From Lewinellaceae bacterium (GTDB lineage: Bacteria > Bacteroidota > Bacteroidia > Chitinophagales > Saprospiraceae): a stretch of DNA of 64,000 bases. A model generated the notes under the pieces. That model did no database searches. It was not told where the DNA came from and saw only the letters and a list, made by a program, of their open reading frames with translations. Made by a program: the position numbers and the translations under genes. The stretch is taken from the NCBI GenBank assembly GCA_020636135.1, contig JACJYK010000001.1, positions 1-64,000 on the forward strand, in the 5' to 3' direction. This document shows, piece after piece, positions 9,301 to 18,653 of the stretch; the stretch's first letter is position 1; each line of letters begins with the position of its first letter.

Positions 9301-10983
9301 ATGAATTACCGTCTTCTCTTACCTGTGCTGTTATTCCTGATGTTCGGCTGCCAGCCCGTGAGTCAGGATCAAACTTCAGAATCAGAATCTTCCAAATACG
9401 AAGGCCTGGTGAACCTCTTTCAGGAATGGAGAAGCTTTGAAAAACCGCCATTATTGGAAGGCGCGCCGGATTATTCAGCTGCAACTTTTGCTCGGCGGCG
9501 CCCTGCATTTGAACAATTGCGGCAACGGCTCATGGTGATGAATGACACATCCTGGCCGGTTGCCCAGCAAGTGGATTGGAACATCGTCCGGGCCGAAATG
9601 AACGGCTATGACTTTAATGACCGCATTCTTCAACCATGGGTTCGTGATCCTGCTTTTTATAAATCGGTCTGGATGGAACGCAGCGATGTACCTGCCCACG
9701 AAGGCCCCACGCATCACGCAATCACTGAACTGTGGACGTACGTATTTCCCCTTACTACCGAAGAAAAAGAACGCTTGATTCATGACCTGCAAGTAATCCC
9801 ACCCCTCAATAAACAGGCCATGCAAAACCTCTCCGGTAATGCCAGAGACCTGTGGGTCACCGGTATCCGCGATATTCGTACCCAGGCCGCCGACCTCCAG
9901 ACCATCCTGGGTCTCCCCGGTGTGACAGGGGATGATGAATTGGTAACGGCGATTCAAAATGCGAACACCTCCACCCTGGAATTGGTGAGCTGGCTGGAAG
10001 GCGAGGCTCCTATGAAAAACGGTCCCTCAGGCATCGGTAAAGAAAATTATACCTGGTACCAGCAAAATGTCCACCTGGTTCCGCTCACCTGGAACGACGA
10101 AGTGATCCTGTTAAAGCGGGAACTTGCCCGGGCATGGTCAGCCTTGAAGCTGGAAGAACACCGCAACCGGGATTTGCCCCAGTTGCAGGCCGTAAATTCC
10201 CCGGAAGCTTATGATTCCCTGGCTGAACAAGGTGTCCGCAGCCTGATGGATTTTCTGGAGAAAGAGGATATTGTTACAGTTAAGGATTATTTTGAACCAG
10301 CTATACGGGAGCATTTGGGCTCGTTTGTACCGGCGGAGGAACGCAATTTCTTTTTGATCACTGCCCACCATGATCCCCGGCCGCTCTTTTCTCATTTTTA
10401 CCACTGGTTTGAGCTCGCCCGCATGGATACCGAACCCCATCCAAGTGTGATTCGTCGCGGACCGTTGCTTTACAATATTTTCGATTCCCGTAATGAAGGC
10501 ACGGCCACTGCGGTCGAAGAACTATTCATGCAGGCCGGGCTTTACGATGATTCACCTCGCACCCGCGAGATTGTATACATTATGATCGCCCAGCGCGCTG
10601 CCCGGGGCCTTGGCTCCCTCTATGCGCAGGCCAACGAAATGACCATGGAAGAAGCCGGCGGCATCCATTCCGAATATACGCCGCGGGGCTGGATGAAGAC
10701 CGAGAAGGAGTTGCGCATTTTTGAGCAACATTTGTATCTCCGTCAGCCGGGTTATGGCACCAGCTACATCACCGGTAAATATTTATTGGAAAACACCCTG
10801 GCACAATTTGCCCGTAAGCAGGAGGCTATCGGTGAGCCCTTCCAGTTAAAAGACTTTTTCGACCGCCTGAATGCTATAGGTAATATTCCGATATGGTTAG
10901 GATCCTGGGAAATGACTGGAGATAGGACAGACGTCAATCAGCTTTTGAATGGAAATCAAAACGAAACCATTCCATTGAAGTAA
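9301..10983 (+). CDS. DUF885-family lipoprotein (560 aa)
   Basis: ATG 9301 is preferred over an upstream ATG (9262) because it begins a lipoprotein signal (MNYRLLLPVLLFLMFGC, Cys17). The body is mostly helical and matches the DUF885 style: IGKENYTWYQQNVHLVPLTW in the middle, NEGTATAVEELFMQAGL in the second half, and a C-terminal block with RQPGYGTSYITGKYLLE and FFDRLNAIGNIPIWLG. DUF885 proteins are thought to be distant relatives of gluzincin metallopeptidases, but no full HExxH-type site is obvious here, so enzymatic activity is uncertain. It lies 54 bp after the kinase run and may be cotranscribed with it. It probably sits on the periplasmic face of a membrane. Confidence 0.65.
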   Translation: MNYRLLLPVLLFLMFGCQPVSQDQTSESESSKYEGLVNLFQEWRSFEKPPLLEGAPDYSAATFARRRPAFEQLRQRLMVMNDTSWPVAQQVDWNIVRAEMNGYDFNDRILQPWVRDPAFYKSVWMERSDVPAHEGPTHHAITELWTYVFPLTTEEKERLIHDLQVIPPLNKQAMQNLSGNARDLWVTGIRDIRTQAADLQTILGLPGVTGDDELVTAIQNANTSTLELVSWLEGEAPMKNGPSGIGKENYTWYQQNVHLVPLTWNDEVILLKRELARAWSALKLEEHRNRDLPQLQAVNSPEAYDSLAEQGVRSLMDFLEKEDIVTVKDYFEPAIREHLGSFVPAEERNFFLITAHHDPRPLFSHFYHWFELARMDTEPHPSVIRRGPLLYNIFDSRNEGTATAVEELFMQAGLYDDSPRTREIVYIMIAQRAARGLGSLYAQANEMTMEEAGGIHSEYTPRGWMKTEKELRIFEQHLYLRQPGYGTSYITGKYLLENTLAQFARKQEAIGEPFQLKDFFDRLNAIGNIPIWLGSWEMTGDRTDVNQLLNGNQNETIPLK

Positions 10984-11387
10984 GGCATAAAGGTGAGGTG
11001 TCCGACAACCTGAACCTTGCTTTGCTCGGATTGGCTTTTCAATAAATTCAATGCATTCATGAATGTAACGAATCAATCACAGACTCTGGTTTTGCAGCTT
11101 ACTGGTATATCTAGCTAATAAATTTTATCTTCAGCAAGGATAGGTCGGAACGCCAATCAAAACACCCTGCCACAAAAAACCAATCAGATGCACTGGCTTA
11201 ATGCCCGATACATTCCAATTGATATTTATCGTTTAACCGGCATTCCCTGGCTTCCAGTCATTGCTCAGGACCTGAAATATGGCAGCTTGCATCACAGGTG
11301 GTTGGGATGGATTCCTCAGGGAAAAGCCTTTATCATCCATTTACCTAAACTTAGATACTATTTCAACACGAATTGAACCGGGTAATT
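10984..11387 (+). other. intergenic gap without a convincing gene
   Basis: These 404 bases separate the lipoprotein gene from the next kinase. A 62-codon ORF (11188-11376) shows no recognisable domain, is followed by an overlapping signal-peptide gene, and is judged chance or remnant. A perfect 12-bp palindrome (CATTCATGAATG) lies at 11054-11065. The region probably carries the promoter of the downstream kinase, but no full TTG-N19-TAnnTTTG match was found. Confidence 0.4.
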
Positions 11388-14300
11388 ATGACCAGTTATA
11401 AACGCCATTTCTTTTTATTCCTTTCTTTGATTGTATTGCTGTCCTGTAATAGAACATCTGATCTACCCGATGCTTCGGTTGAAATACAAGTAAACCAACG
11501 GGCCAAACCATTCACTTTTTCAGAAGAAAAGGAGATCGTGTGGGAAGAAGTGGATCCCAAGACCATTCAACCACCCAAATCCTATCCGCTTGATTTGGAC
11601 AAACTTCCAGTACGGCCGTTTTCCATGCCCCAATACCAACCGTTGCGAAAGCCGTTGGAAGCGCATCTTCTCGATTGGGACAATATTCCCAATCAAGCCA
11701 TTGTATTTGACTCCGCCAGTATACAGCCATTTATATTAACTGTAACTGAGATCCCAGGACCAGTCATCAAAGAAATCGATCCATTTAATCCACAAGAAGA
11801 TCTGACGTCAGGTTTCATTAATTTTTCTGTTTCTGAAGGTCTACCGGATGTAACCGTCCTGGATATTATCTCTGATGGGGCTAACGGGCAATGGCTTGCT
11901 ACCACAACTTCACTGTGTCATTTTGATGGTGAACGCTTGCACATTTATCCATATACGGCGATCGAGTCCCTGCTGTTGGATGAAGAGGGCCGAATCTGGA
12001 CAGTCAGTGATAAACAAGGCATAAATATCCTGGATATTGCCAACAATAGGGCCTATCACTACGCTTCCGAAGAAAACTATATGGAAATATTTATGGATCA
12101 TGAAGGCCTGTATTGGGTGGTTTCCTCCAGTAATTCTGGTATTTTTCAAATTGATTATAACGCATCTACAATCAAACAGTATCCGCTAAATATAAAGCAA
12201 TCTGTCACCGGACTTACGGATAAGGAAAACAATATTTGGATTGGCACCCAAGATAAAATAGTGGTAATTGACCAAAGCAGATCCTATTATAAAACACTGG
12301 AATGGGATGATTTCAATATCAACTGGATAACCGGTCTGTACGAAGATAAAAATGCAAACATTTGGGCCACAAATTGGGGTGGAGGTAACATAGCCAAAAT
12401 AAATATAGCTAAAGACTCTGTCTACTACTTAAGGGAATTCACAGGTGGTACCGATCTATCCGGTCAATTTATTGAAGACACCTCGCAAAATCTTTATATC
12501 TCTCGAAATAATATGTTGAGCATCCTCAATCCAGAGGAGACAATGATCAAAAAAGTACCAATAAATTCAGCAGTGATTAGTACCTGGCAAATATGTCCGC
12601 TCTACATCGATGACCGAAATGTACTTTGGATCGGCACCGACGGCAGAGGCATTTTATTGAAAGATCTGAATGACCTGGATATCCAATACCTGGATAAATC
12701 GAATGGTTTAATGAATCTCGAAACATGGGAAATCATGGAGAGTTCATCAGGTGAGACCTGGCTGGGAGGTTATATTGGTATAGATATTATTTCAAAAGAT
12801 AAAAGCCAAATTAAGACGATTACCCGTAGCATGTTACGGGCCTCAAATAACGATGACATTCAATTTTTCAAAGAACTTAACGATGGTATTTATTGTGTTG
12901 GGGCGGGAGTTGGATTTGATTTGATTAATACTCGTCAAAAAAAACTTACACGCTATTCGAATGAGCAACAAATCGACTCTGGGATTAATGATCTAATGAT
13001 TGATGCGCATGGTCTTTACTGGTTAGCCCTCAATAAAGGTCTTTACCAATTTGACCTGAATCATGGAACGCTTAAGATAATTAATGAAAAAGGAGGTCAA
13101 ATACCTGGTAATAAGGTTGAAAATGTAATTGCGGATGCATTTTCGCAGTATTGGTTGGCTACTACGGAAGGCCTGGTCGTCATCGATCCGACCAGGAATA
13201 CTATAAAACATCTCACAAAAAAAGAAGGCTTGATTGGAAACGATATTATGGACATCATTTTAGTTGAGAATGATATCCTGTGGGTAGCGACAACGAAGGG
13301 ATTATCAATCATTAATATCAAGGATCAGCTCATAACGAATTACGGTGATGAAAGCCTTCATTCCTCGGAGCTTTGGGACTTGGTAGAAGGAAAAGATCAG
13401 ATGTATGTAGGTTCGACGAATGGTCTTATGGTCATGAGTAAAGAGCCTCTGGAAAATGGAGATTATTCCATTTATGATCTTGGGCCATCTCAGGGTTTTT
13501 TACGCCCGGATTACCATCAAAAATCAAGCACAAGGACTAAAAGTGGTGAGGTATGGATGGTAGCCGGTCCAAATCCTAAAGTAGTCGTTTTTAATGACAA
13601 GGATCCGGTGCCTGGATCAGGTCATGAGGTTCATATTACCGGAGTCTCCATATTGGATAAGGCCTTTAATTTTAGTGATTCGTTGTCAGCTTCCTCCGGA
13701 TACGATTCCAGGATCAATTGGACAGCGTTAAAATATCCATACAATATTCCCATTGGCTTGCAACTGCCCAGTGACCATAACTCCATTAGCTTTAGTTATG
13801 CCACCAATGATCTATTTAACCAGGACAAAATAAACTACAGATATCAGTTAACAGGGAGCGACAAGGACTGGATTTACGCGAAGAGCAATCCCAAAACGCT
13901 CAACTATTATAATTTAAGTCCCGGCGACTACACGTTTAAAGTGAGTGTAAATGAATTCAATGGTTCCTGGAGTAAACCAGCAGAATTCACTTTCGAGATT
14001 CTGCCCCCCTGGTGGCTAACGTGGTGGGCATATATTTTGTATGGCATCCTGTTATCCGGGTTGATTACACTTATAGTAAATTACCGTTCGAGGATATTAA
14101 AAGAAAAAAATAAACAGCTGGAAAAGACGATCGCTGAAAGGACCAAAACATTACGTGAGACCATCGAAAATTTGAAATCAACCCAATCACAGCTAGTCCA
14201 TTCTGAGAAAATGGCCTCGCTGGGTGAGCTAACTGCCGGAATTGCCCATGAAATTCAGAATCCTTTGAATTTCGTGAATAATTTTTCGGAAATCAACTCG

Positions 14301-14933
14301 GAGTTGATTGAAGAACAAATAGAAGCACTTGAGAAGGGTCATCTGGAGCACGTCAAATCACTTGCTGATGAAATTGCCGCGAATGAACAAAAAATAATTC
14401 ACCATGGGAAAAGGGCGGATTCTATTGTAAAATCCATGCTGCTGCACTCCAGGAACAGCTCAGGTGAAAAGGAACTGACGGATATTAATGCGCTTTGTGA
14501 AGAATATTTGCGGTTGGCTTATCACGGTATTCGTGCTAAACACAAATCTTTTAATGCCGCGCTTAAAACAAATTTTGATTCCAGTTTGCCGAACATAAAG
14601 GTGGTGCCCCAAGATATTGGAAGAGTCGTTTTGAACATCATCAATAACGCCTTTCAGGCAATACATGATGTAGAAAATCCATCAATTTCAATTTCAACGA
14701 AAAGGTCGGATGGTCAGATCGAAATTAGGATTACAGACAACGGACCTGGAATTCCAGATAATATCAAGGACAAGATCTTCCAGCCCTTCTTCACCACCAA
14801 ACCGACGGGTCAAGGGACGGGGCTGGGATTAAGTCTGGCGTATGATATCGTAAAGGCACATGGAGGGATGATCACTGTAGAGAGTCACCCAGGTGAGGGG
14901 AGTGTGTTCGTATTACAACTGCCAATAGTATAA
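11388..14933 (+). CDS. lipoprotein-signal Reg_prop/Y_Y_Y histidine kinase (1181 aa)
   Basis: ATG 11388 is preferred over TTG 11373 because it starts a signal sequence ending in LIVLLSC (Cys20), a lipobox. A linker rich in Pro (to about residue 125) is followed by a Reg_prop propeller region with weak blades (GQWLATTTSL, NIWIGTQDK, VLWIGTDGR, YWLATTEGL, LWVATTKGL), a Y_Y_Y domain (about 790-870), a membrane helix (about 876-899), a long coiled coil, HisKA with His954 and HATPase with DNGPGIP and TGQGTGLGLSLA. If the lipobox is used, the protein would be fixed at both ends: a lipidated N-terminus and a membrane helix before the kinase. The next kinase follows after 9 bp, so the two are probably cotranscribed. 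No regulator is adjacent. Confidence 0.9.
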   Translation: MTSYKRHFFLFLSLIVLLSCNRTSDLPDASVEIQVNQRAKPFTFSEEKEIVWEEVDPKTIQPPKSYPLDLDKLPVRPFSMPQYQPLRKPLEAHLLDWDNIPNQAIVFDSASIQPFILTVTEIPGPVIKEIDPFNPQEDLTSGFINFSVSEGLPDVTVLDIISDGANGQWLATTTSLCHFDGERLHIYPYTAIESLLLDEEGRIWTVSDKQGINILDIANNRAYHYASEENYMEIFMDHEGLYWVVSSSNSGIFQIDYNASTIKQYPLNIKQSVTGLTDKENNIWIGTQDKIVVIDQSRSYYKTLEWDDFNINWITGLYEDKNANIWATNWGGGNIAKINIAKDSVYYLREFTGGTDLSGQFIEDTSQNLYISRNNMLSILNPEETMIKKVPINSAVISTWQICPLYIDDRNVLWIGTDGRGILLKDLNDLDIQYLDKSNGLMNLETWEIMESSSGETWLGGYIGIDIISKDKSQIKTITRSMLRASNNDDIQFFKELNDGIYCVGAGVGFDLINTRQKKLTRYSNEQQIDSGINDLMIDAHGLYWLALNKGLYQFDLNHGTLKIINEKGGQIPGNKVENVIADAFSQYWLATTEGLVVIDPTRNTIKHLTKKEGLIGNDIMDIILVENDILWVATTKGLSIINIKDQLITNYGDESLHSSELWDLVEGKDQMYVGSTNGLMVMSKEPLENGDYSIYDLGPSQGFLRPDYHQKSSTRTKSGEVWMVAGPNPKVVVFNDKDPVPGSGHEVHITGVSILDKAFNFSDSLSASSGYDSRINWTALKYPYNIPIGLQLPSDHNSISFSYATNDLFNQDKINYRYQLTGSDKDWIYAKSNPKTLNYYNLSPGDYTFKVSVNEFNGSWSKPAEFTFEILPPWWLTWWAYILYGILLSGLITLIVNYRSRILKEKNKQLEKTIAERTKTLRETIENLKSTQSQLVHSEKMASLGELTAGIAHEIQNPLNFVNNFSEINSELIEEQIEALEKGHLEHVKSLADEIAANEQKIIHHGKRADSIVKSMLLHSRNSSGEKELTDINALCEEYLRLAYHGIRAKHKSFNAALKTNFDSSLPNIKVVPQDIGRVVLNIINNAFQAIHDVENPSISISTKRSDGQIEIRITDNGPGIPDNIKDKIFQPFFTTKPTGQGTGLGLSLAYDIVKAHGGMITVESHPGEGSVFVLQLPIV

Positions 14934-14942
14934 GTATATGAA

Positions 14943-17900
14943 ATGAAAATTCATTTCCTGATCTTGACTTTGATAATAAGCTCACTTTTATCCTGCATGA
15001 AAAATCAACATGTACAGGATATTGCCGGGCCGGGGTATGCCAGGAAATTAACGGGCGTCCTCAATCCGGTAAACAATCCTCCAGAAGCATTTTTATTGAC
15101 AGGATCACGTGCACCTAAAAGAATTACAGCGGGAAAGCCTACCGTAACCTCGAATCCAAATGCAGATGGCCTGGGTGATCCGGATTTTACCATTTATAAT
15201 ACGTTAGACGGCCTGGGGCTTGATTTCGTGCAAAATGCCCTTCTGGATAAAAAAGGCAATTTATGGTTTAGCACCCAGGGAGCCGGATGCAGCAGATATG
15301 ACGGGAATAAATTTACCACTTACGCCGCAGTAAACGGTCTGGACAATGGTGTTTACAGTATGGTTGAGGATACTGCCGGAAACATCTGGACCAGCTCAGG
15401 AAATTCCGGGAACGTAAATATTCTGTATAAATACAATGGATCGAAATTTATTTCTTCGGCTTTTCCTGATAATGGCAATATAACCATGTATGCAGACCAC
15501 GTGGGAAATATGTGGGTGGGTACGGATTCCGGAGTATATAAATGCAAATACGGAAATCAGGATTCACTTTCAATTATTGTTCATCTAACGACTGCTGATG
15601 GGTTGGCAGATGATCAGGTTAATTGTATCCTCGAAGACCGGAAAGGGAATATTTGGTTGGGAACAATGGGTGGACTGAGTAAATACATTGGAAGCGAGTT
15701 TATTAATTATTCCGAAAAACAAGGACTGCTCAATAACCGCATTAACTGTCTTACGGAAGATTTAGATGGTAATATCTGGATAGGTTCGGATATTGGTATC
15801 AGTAAGCTGACTGAAAGCGGGATTACCAATTATACGGTGGAAAATGGATTGGTTGATGACCAGATTAATGTTATTGCAGCTGATTCCTATGGAGCGATCT
15901 GGATTGGTACAGGGAATGGATTGAGCAAATGTGTTCAACAGGAAAATGACTATACCCCATTGTTTACCAACTATACTCATGCGAACGGGCTGGCAGTTGA
16001 TGCAATAACTACTCTTACTGAAGATCCATCTGGAAATATGTGGATAGGCACCCGAAATGGTGGTGTTTGCAAATACAATCGCAACTTCCTGACTAAATAT
16101 TCGAAATCGCTCGGCCTCGGTGGCAGGCAAATCATGGCGGTTAATCAGGATAAGGATGGTCATTACTGGATAGGAACAATCGGTGGTGGCGTGTTTAAAT
16201 ACGATGGACACCATTTTTTCAATTATAATACCAGACAAGGGCTTGCTTCCGGAGATGTATTCAGCATCTTGTTGGATCATGACGGAAATCTGTGGTTTGG
16301 TTGCTTAGGCTCGATCAGCAAATTCGATGGGAAGACTTTTACGAATTATACCTCTGATCAGGGACTGCCGGAATGGTCGGGAATCCTGAATAGCATTCAG
16401 GACAAGCAGGGCAATCTGTGGTTTACCACCTGGAATGGCACCTATAAATTTGATGGAAATAGTTTCAGGCACTTCAGCACCGGGCAGGGATTGGTTACCA
16501 ATCAGACCGTATCGGTTATTCAGGATCAAAATGGAAATATGTGGTTTGGTGGTGAAGGCCTTAGTAAATGGAATCCAAAGACCGTTTTGAATTACTCTGC
16601 AGCATCCGGAATGCCATGCCCTGAGATGCCTTCATTGTGCGAAGATGCGTCCGGGAATATCTGGACCGGAACCTATGGAAAAGGACTTTGTCGAATCAAT
16701 AATGATTCCATCACAGTTTATACAACTACCATGGGCCTGGGTGATAATACCATTTATTCATTAAGAAGGGATACGATCAAGCACCGTATCTGGATGGGGA
16801 CCAATTCCGGACTGGTCATGATGAATGAAAATGATCCGGGGAAAAATACTGGCCAGATTCAATTCGAAAATTTCAATCCGTCGACTGGTTTTGATATCAA
16901 GGATTTTGCGTTCAAATTTTCCTTGTTTGTCGACAAGGGTGGAGTTATATGGGGAGGAACCGGAGATGGTAAACTTATCCGTTTTGATTATGAAAAATTA
17001 AATCCGGCGCGAAATGATTACCTGGTGCAGCTGCAAAATATAGCAGTCGATAATGATGACATCTGCTGGAATTTCCTGGCAAATGCCCGGGGATTAGATA
17101 TCGGTGCAGATAGTTTGGCCATTCAAAATGAAATGGTTACGACCTTTGGGAAAGTATTGTCCGGAGAAGAATCCCAACAGATGCTGGATAAATATCATAA
17201 GTTACAATTTGATGGTATTTCCTCATTTTATCCCATACCCCAGCATCTAATTCTTCCTTACAACAGGAATAACCTGCGGATTGATTTTGCTGCCATCGAG
17301 CCGGGATTTGCAGGCCGGATGAAATATCAGTATAAGCTGCAAGGCTACGATGATGCCTGGAGTCCACTAAGTGATCGGACGAGTGCAAGCTTTGGCCATA
17401 TCAGTGAAGGCACCTATACATTTATTGTACAAGCGGTCAATCCTGCCGGGGTATGGTCTGAGACCAGTTATGCATTTACGGTTTTACCTCCCTGGTACCG
17501 TGCCTGGTGGTCTTATCTGATTTATTTAATCGCATTTCTTACGTTGCTGTGGACTTTTATAGAGTGGAGGATAAGTGCATTAAGAAAAGAAAAAGCATCC
17601 CTGGAAGAAAAAGTGGAGCGACGAACCCATGAATTACGGGAGGAAAAGGAAAAAGTAGAAAATGCATTAGCCGAGCTTAAAACCGCACAGGTACAATTGA
17701 TCCAGTCTGAGAAAATGGCTTCCATGGGAGAGCTTACTGCGGGTATCGCGCATGAAATCCAGAATCCACTGAATTTTGTCAATAATTTCTCGGAGGTGAA
17801 TAAGGAAATGATCGATGAGTTATTGGAAGAAAGGACAAAGGAAAAAGGAGAAAGAAATGAAAATCTGGAAAATGAAATACTACAGGATATCCGGGAGAAT

Positions 17901-18497
17901 GAGCTCAAAATCAACCTGCACGGCAAGCGCGCGGATTCGATCGTGAAAAGCATGCTGCAGCATTCCCGGACCAGTTCAGGTGAAAAAGAGTTAACCGATA
18001 TTAATGCGTTGTGTGATGAATATGTACGGCTGGCCTATCATGGCATGCGAGCCAGGGATAAATCCTTTAGCGCGGAATATCGACTTGATCTGGATCCTGA
18101 TTTATCAAAGATCCGGGTTGTTCCCCAGGATTTTGGCCGGGTGTTGCTGAATATCATCAATAATGGATTTCAGGCCTGTACTGAGCGAAGTTTAAGGGCA
18201 ACTTCCGACGAAGCCCTGGCGAAGGGGGATACAAATTACCATCCCGAAGTTACCATATCAACCAAACAACTTGGTGAACATATTGAAATAAGAATAGCCG
18301 ACAATGGCTCCGGTATTCCGGATCAAATAAAATCCAAGATCTTCCAGCCATTCTTTACGACCAAACCGACCGGTCAGGGGACCGGACTGGGGTTGAGCCT
18401 GAGTTATGACATTATCCAGGCTCATGGAGGGGAGATCGAAGTTGAAAGCGAGAAAGAGCAGGGAACCAGTTTCATTGTGCGTTTACCTGTTATCTGA
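14943..18497 (+). CDS. lipoprotein-signal Reg_prop histidine kinase with ATPase-domain insert (1184 aa)
   Basis: The signal sequence ends in SSLLSC (Cys18), a lipobox. About twelve well-kept Reg_prop blades follow, with repeats such as NLWFSTQGAG, NMWVGTDSGV, NIWLGTMGGL, NIWIGSDIGI, AIWIGTGNGL, NMWIGTRNGG and NLWFGCLGS. Then come a Y_Y_Y domain (about 770-845), a membrane helix (about 856-878), a coiled coil, HisKA with His937 in AHEIQNPLN, and HATPase with DNGSGIP and TGQGTGLGLSLS. Compared with its paralogues it has about 16 extra residues after the N box (NIINNGFQA), containing RSLRATSDEALAKG. Its HisKA part, with LEERTKEK and RENELKINLHGKR, is closest to the first kinase of the window. 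The two kinases from 11388 form a probable operon. Confidence 0.9.
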   Translation: MKIHFLILTLIISSLLSCMKNQHVQDIAGPGYARKLTGVLNPVNNPPEAFLLTGSRAPKRITAGKPTVTSNPNADGLGDPDFTIYNTLDGLGLDFVQNALLDKKGNLWFSTQGAGCSRYDGNKFTTYAAVNGLDNGVYSMVEDTAGNIWTSSGNSGNVNILYKYNGSKFISSAFPDNGNITMYADHVGNMWVGTDSGVYKCKYGNQDSLSIIVHLTTADGLADDQVNCILEDRKGNIWLGTMGGLSKYIGSEFINYSEKQGLLNNRINCLTEDLDGNIWIGSDIGISKLTESGITNYTVENGLVDDQINVIAADSYGAIWIGTGNGLSKCVQQENDYTPLFTNYTHANGLAVDAITTLTEDPSGNMWIGTRNGGVCKYNRNFLTKYSKSLGLGGRQIMAVNQDKDGHYWIGTIGGGVFKYDGHHFFNYNTRQGLASGDVFSILLDHDGNLWFGCLGSISKFDGKTFTNYTSDQGLPEWSGILNSIQDKQGNLWFTTWNGTYKFDGNSFRHFSTGQGLVTNQTVSVIQDQNGNMWFGGEGLSKWNPKTVLNYSAASGMPCPEMPSLCEDASGNIWTGTYGKGLCRINNDSITVYTTTMGLGDNTIYSLRRDTIKHRIWMGTNSGLVMMNENDPGKNTGQIQFENFNPSTGFDIKDFAFKFSLFVDKGGVIWGGTGDGKLIRFDYEKLNPARNDYLVQLQNIAVDNDDICWNFLANARGLDIGADSLAIQNEMVTTFGKVLSGEESQQMLDKYHKLQFDGISSFYPIPQHLILPYNRNNLRIDFAAIEPGFAGRMKYQYKLQGYDDAWSPLSDRTSASFGHISEGTYTFIVQAVNPAGVWSETSYAFTVLPPWYRAWWSYLIYLIAFLTLLWTFIEWRISALRKEKASLEEKVERRTHELREEKEKVENALAELKTAQVQLIQSEKMASMGELTAGIAHEIQNPLNFVNNFSEVNKEMIDELLEERTKEKGERNENLENEILQDIRENELKINLHGKRADSIVKSMLQHSRTSSGEKELTDINALCDEYVRLAYHGMRARDKSFSAEYRLDLDPDLSKIRVVPQDFGRVLLNIINNGFQACTERSLRATSDEALAKGDTNYHPEVTISTKQLGEHIEIRIADNGSGIPDQIKSKIFQPFFTTKPTGQGTGLGLSLSYDIIQAHGGEIEVESEKEQGTSFIVRLPVI

Positions 18498-18653
18498 ATT
18501 AATTGGATTATAGGATGGTCAAATATTAGGTGAAAACTGAAAATACAAGACGATAATCGGAAAGGTCACATGATGAGCAGGATGAGTCAGATGCAGAGAA
18601 AATCAGCGGTTAATAAATATCTTAATGTAAAATTGATTAGTCAGGATTAGCGT

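Noticed and set aside
11188..11376. 62-codon ORF before the kinase at 11388
   Set aside because: No domain, no signal; runs into the start of the next gene. Left as gap description.
18175..18230. Frameshift causing the odd insert in the kinase at 14943
   Set aside because: The insert length is a multiple of three and the frame is right on both sides, so an in-frame insertion is the better reading.
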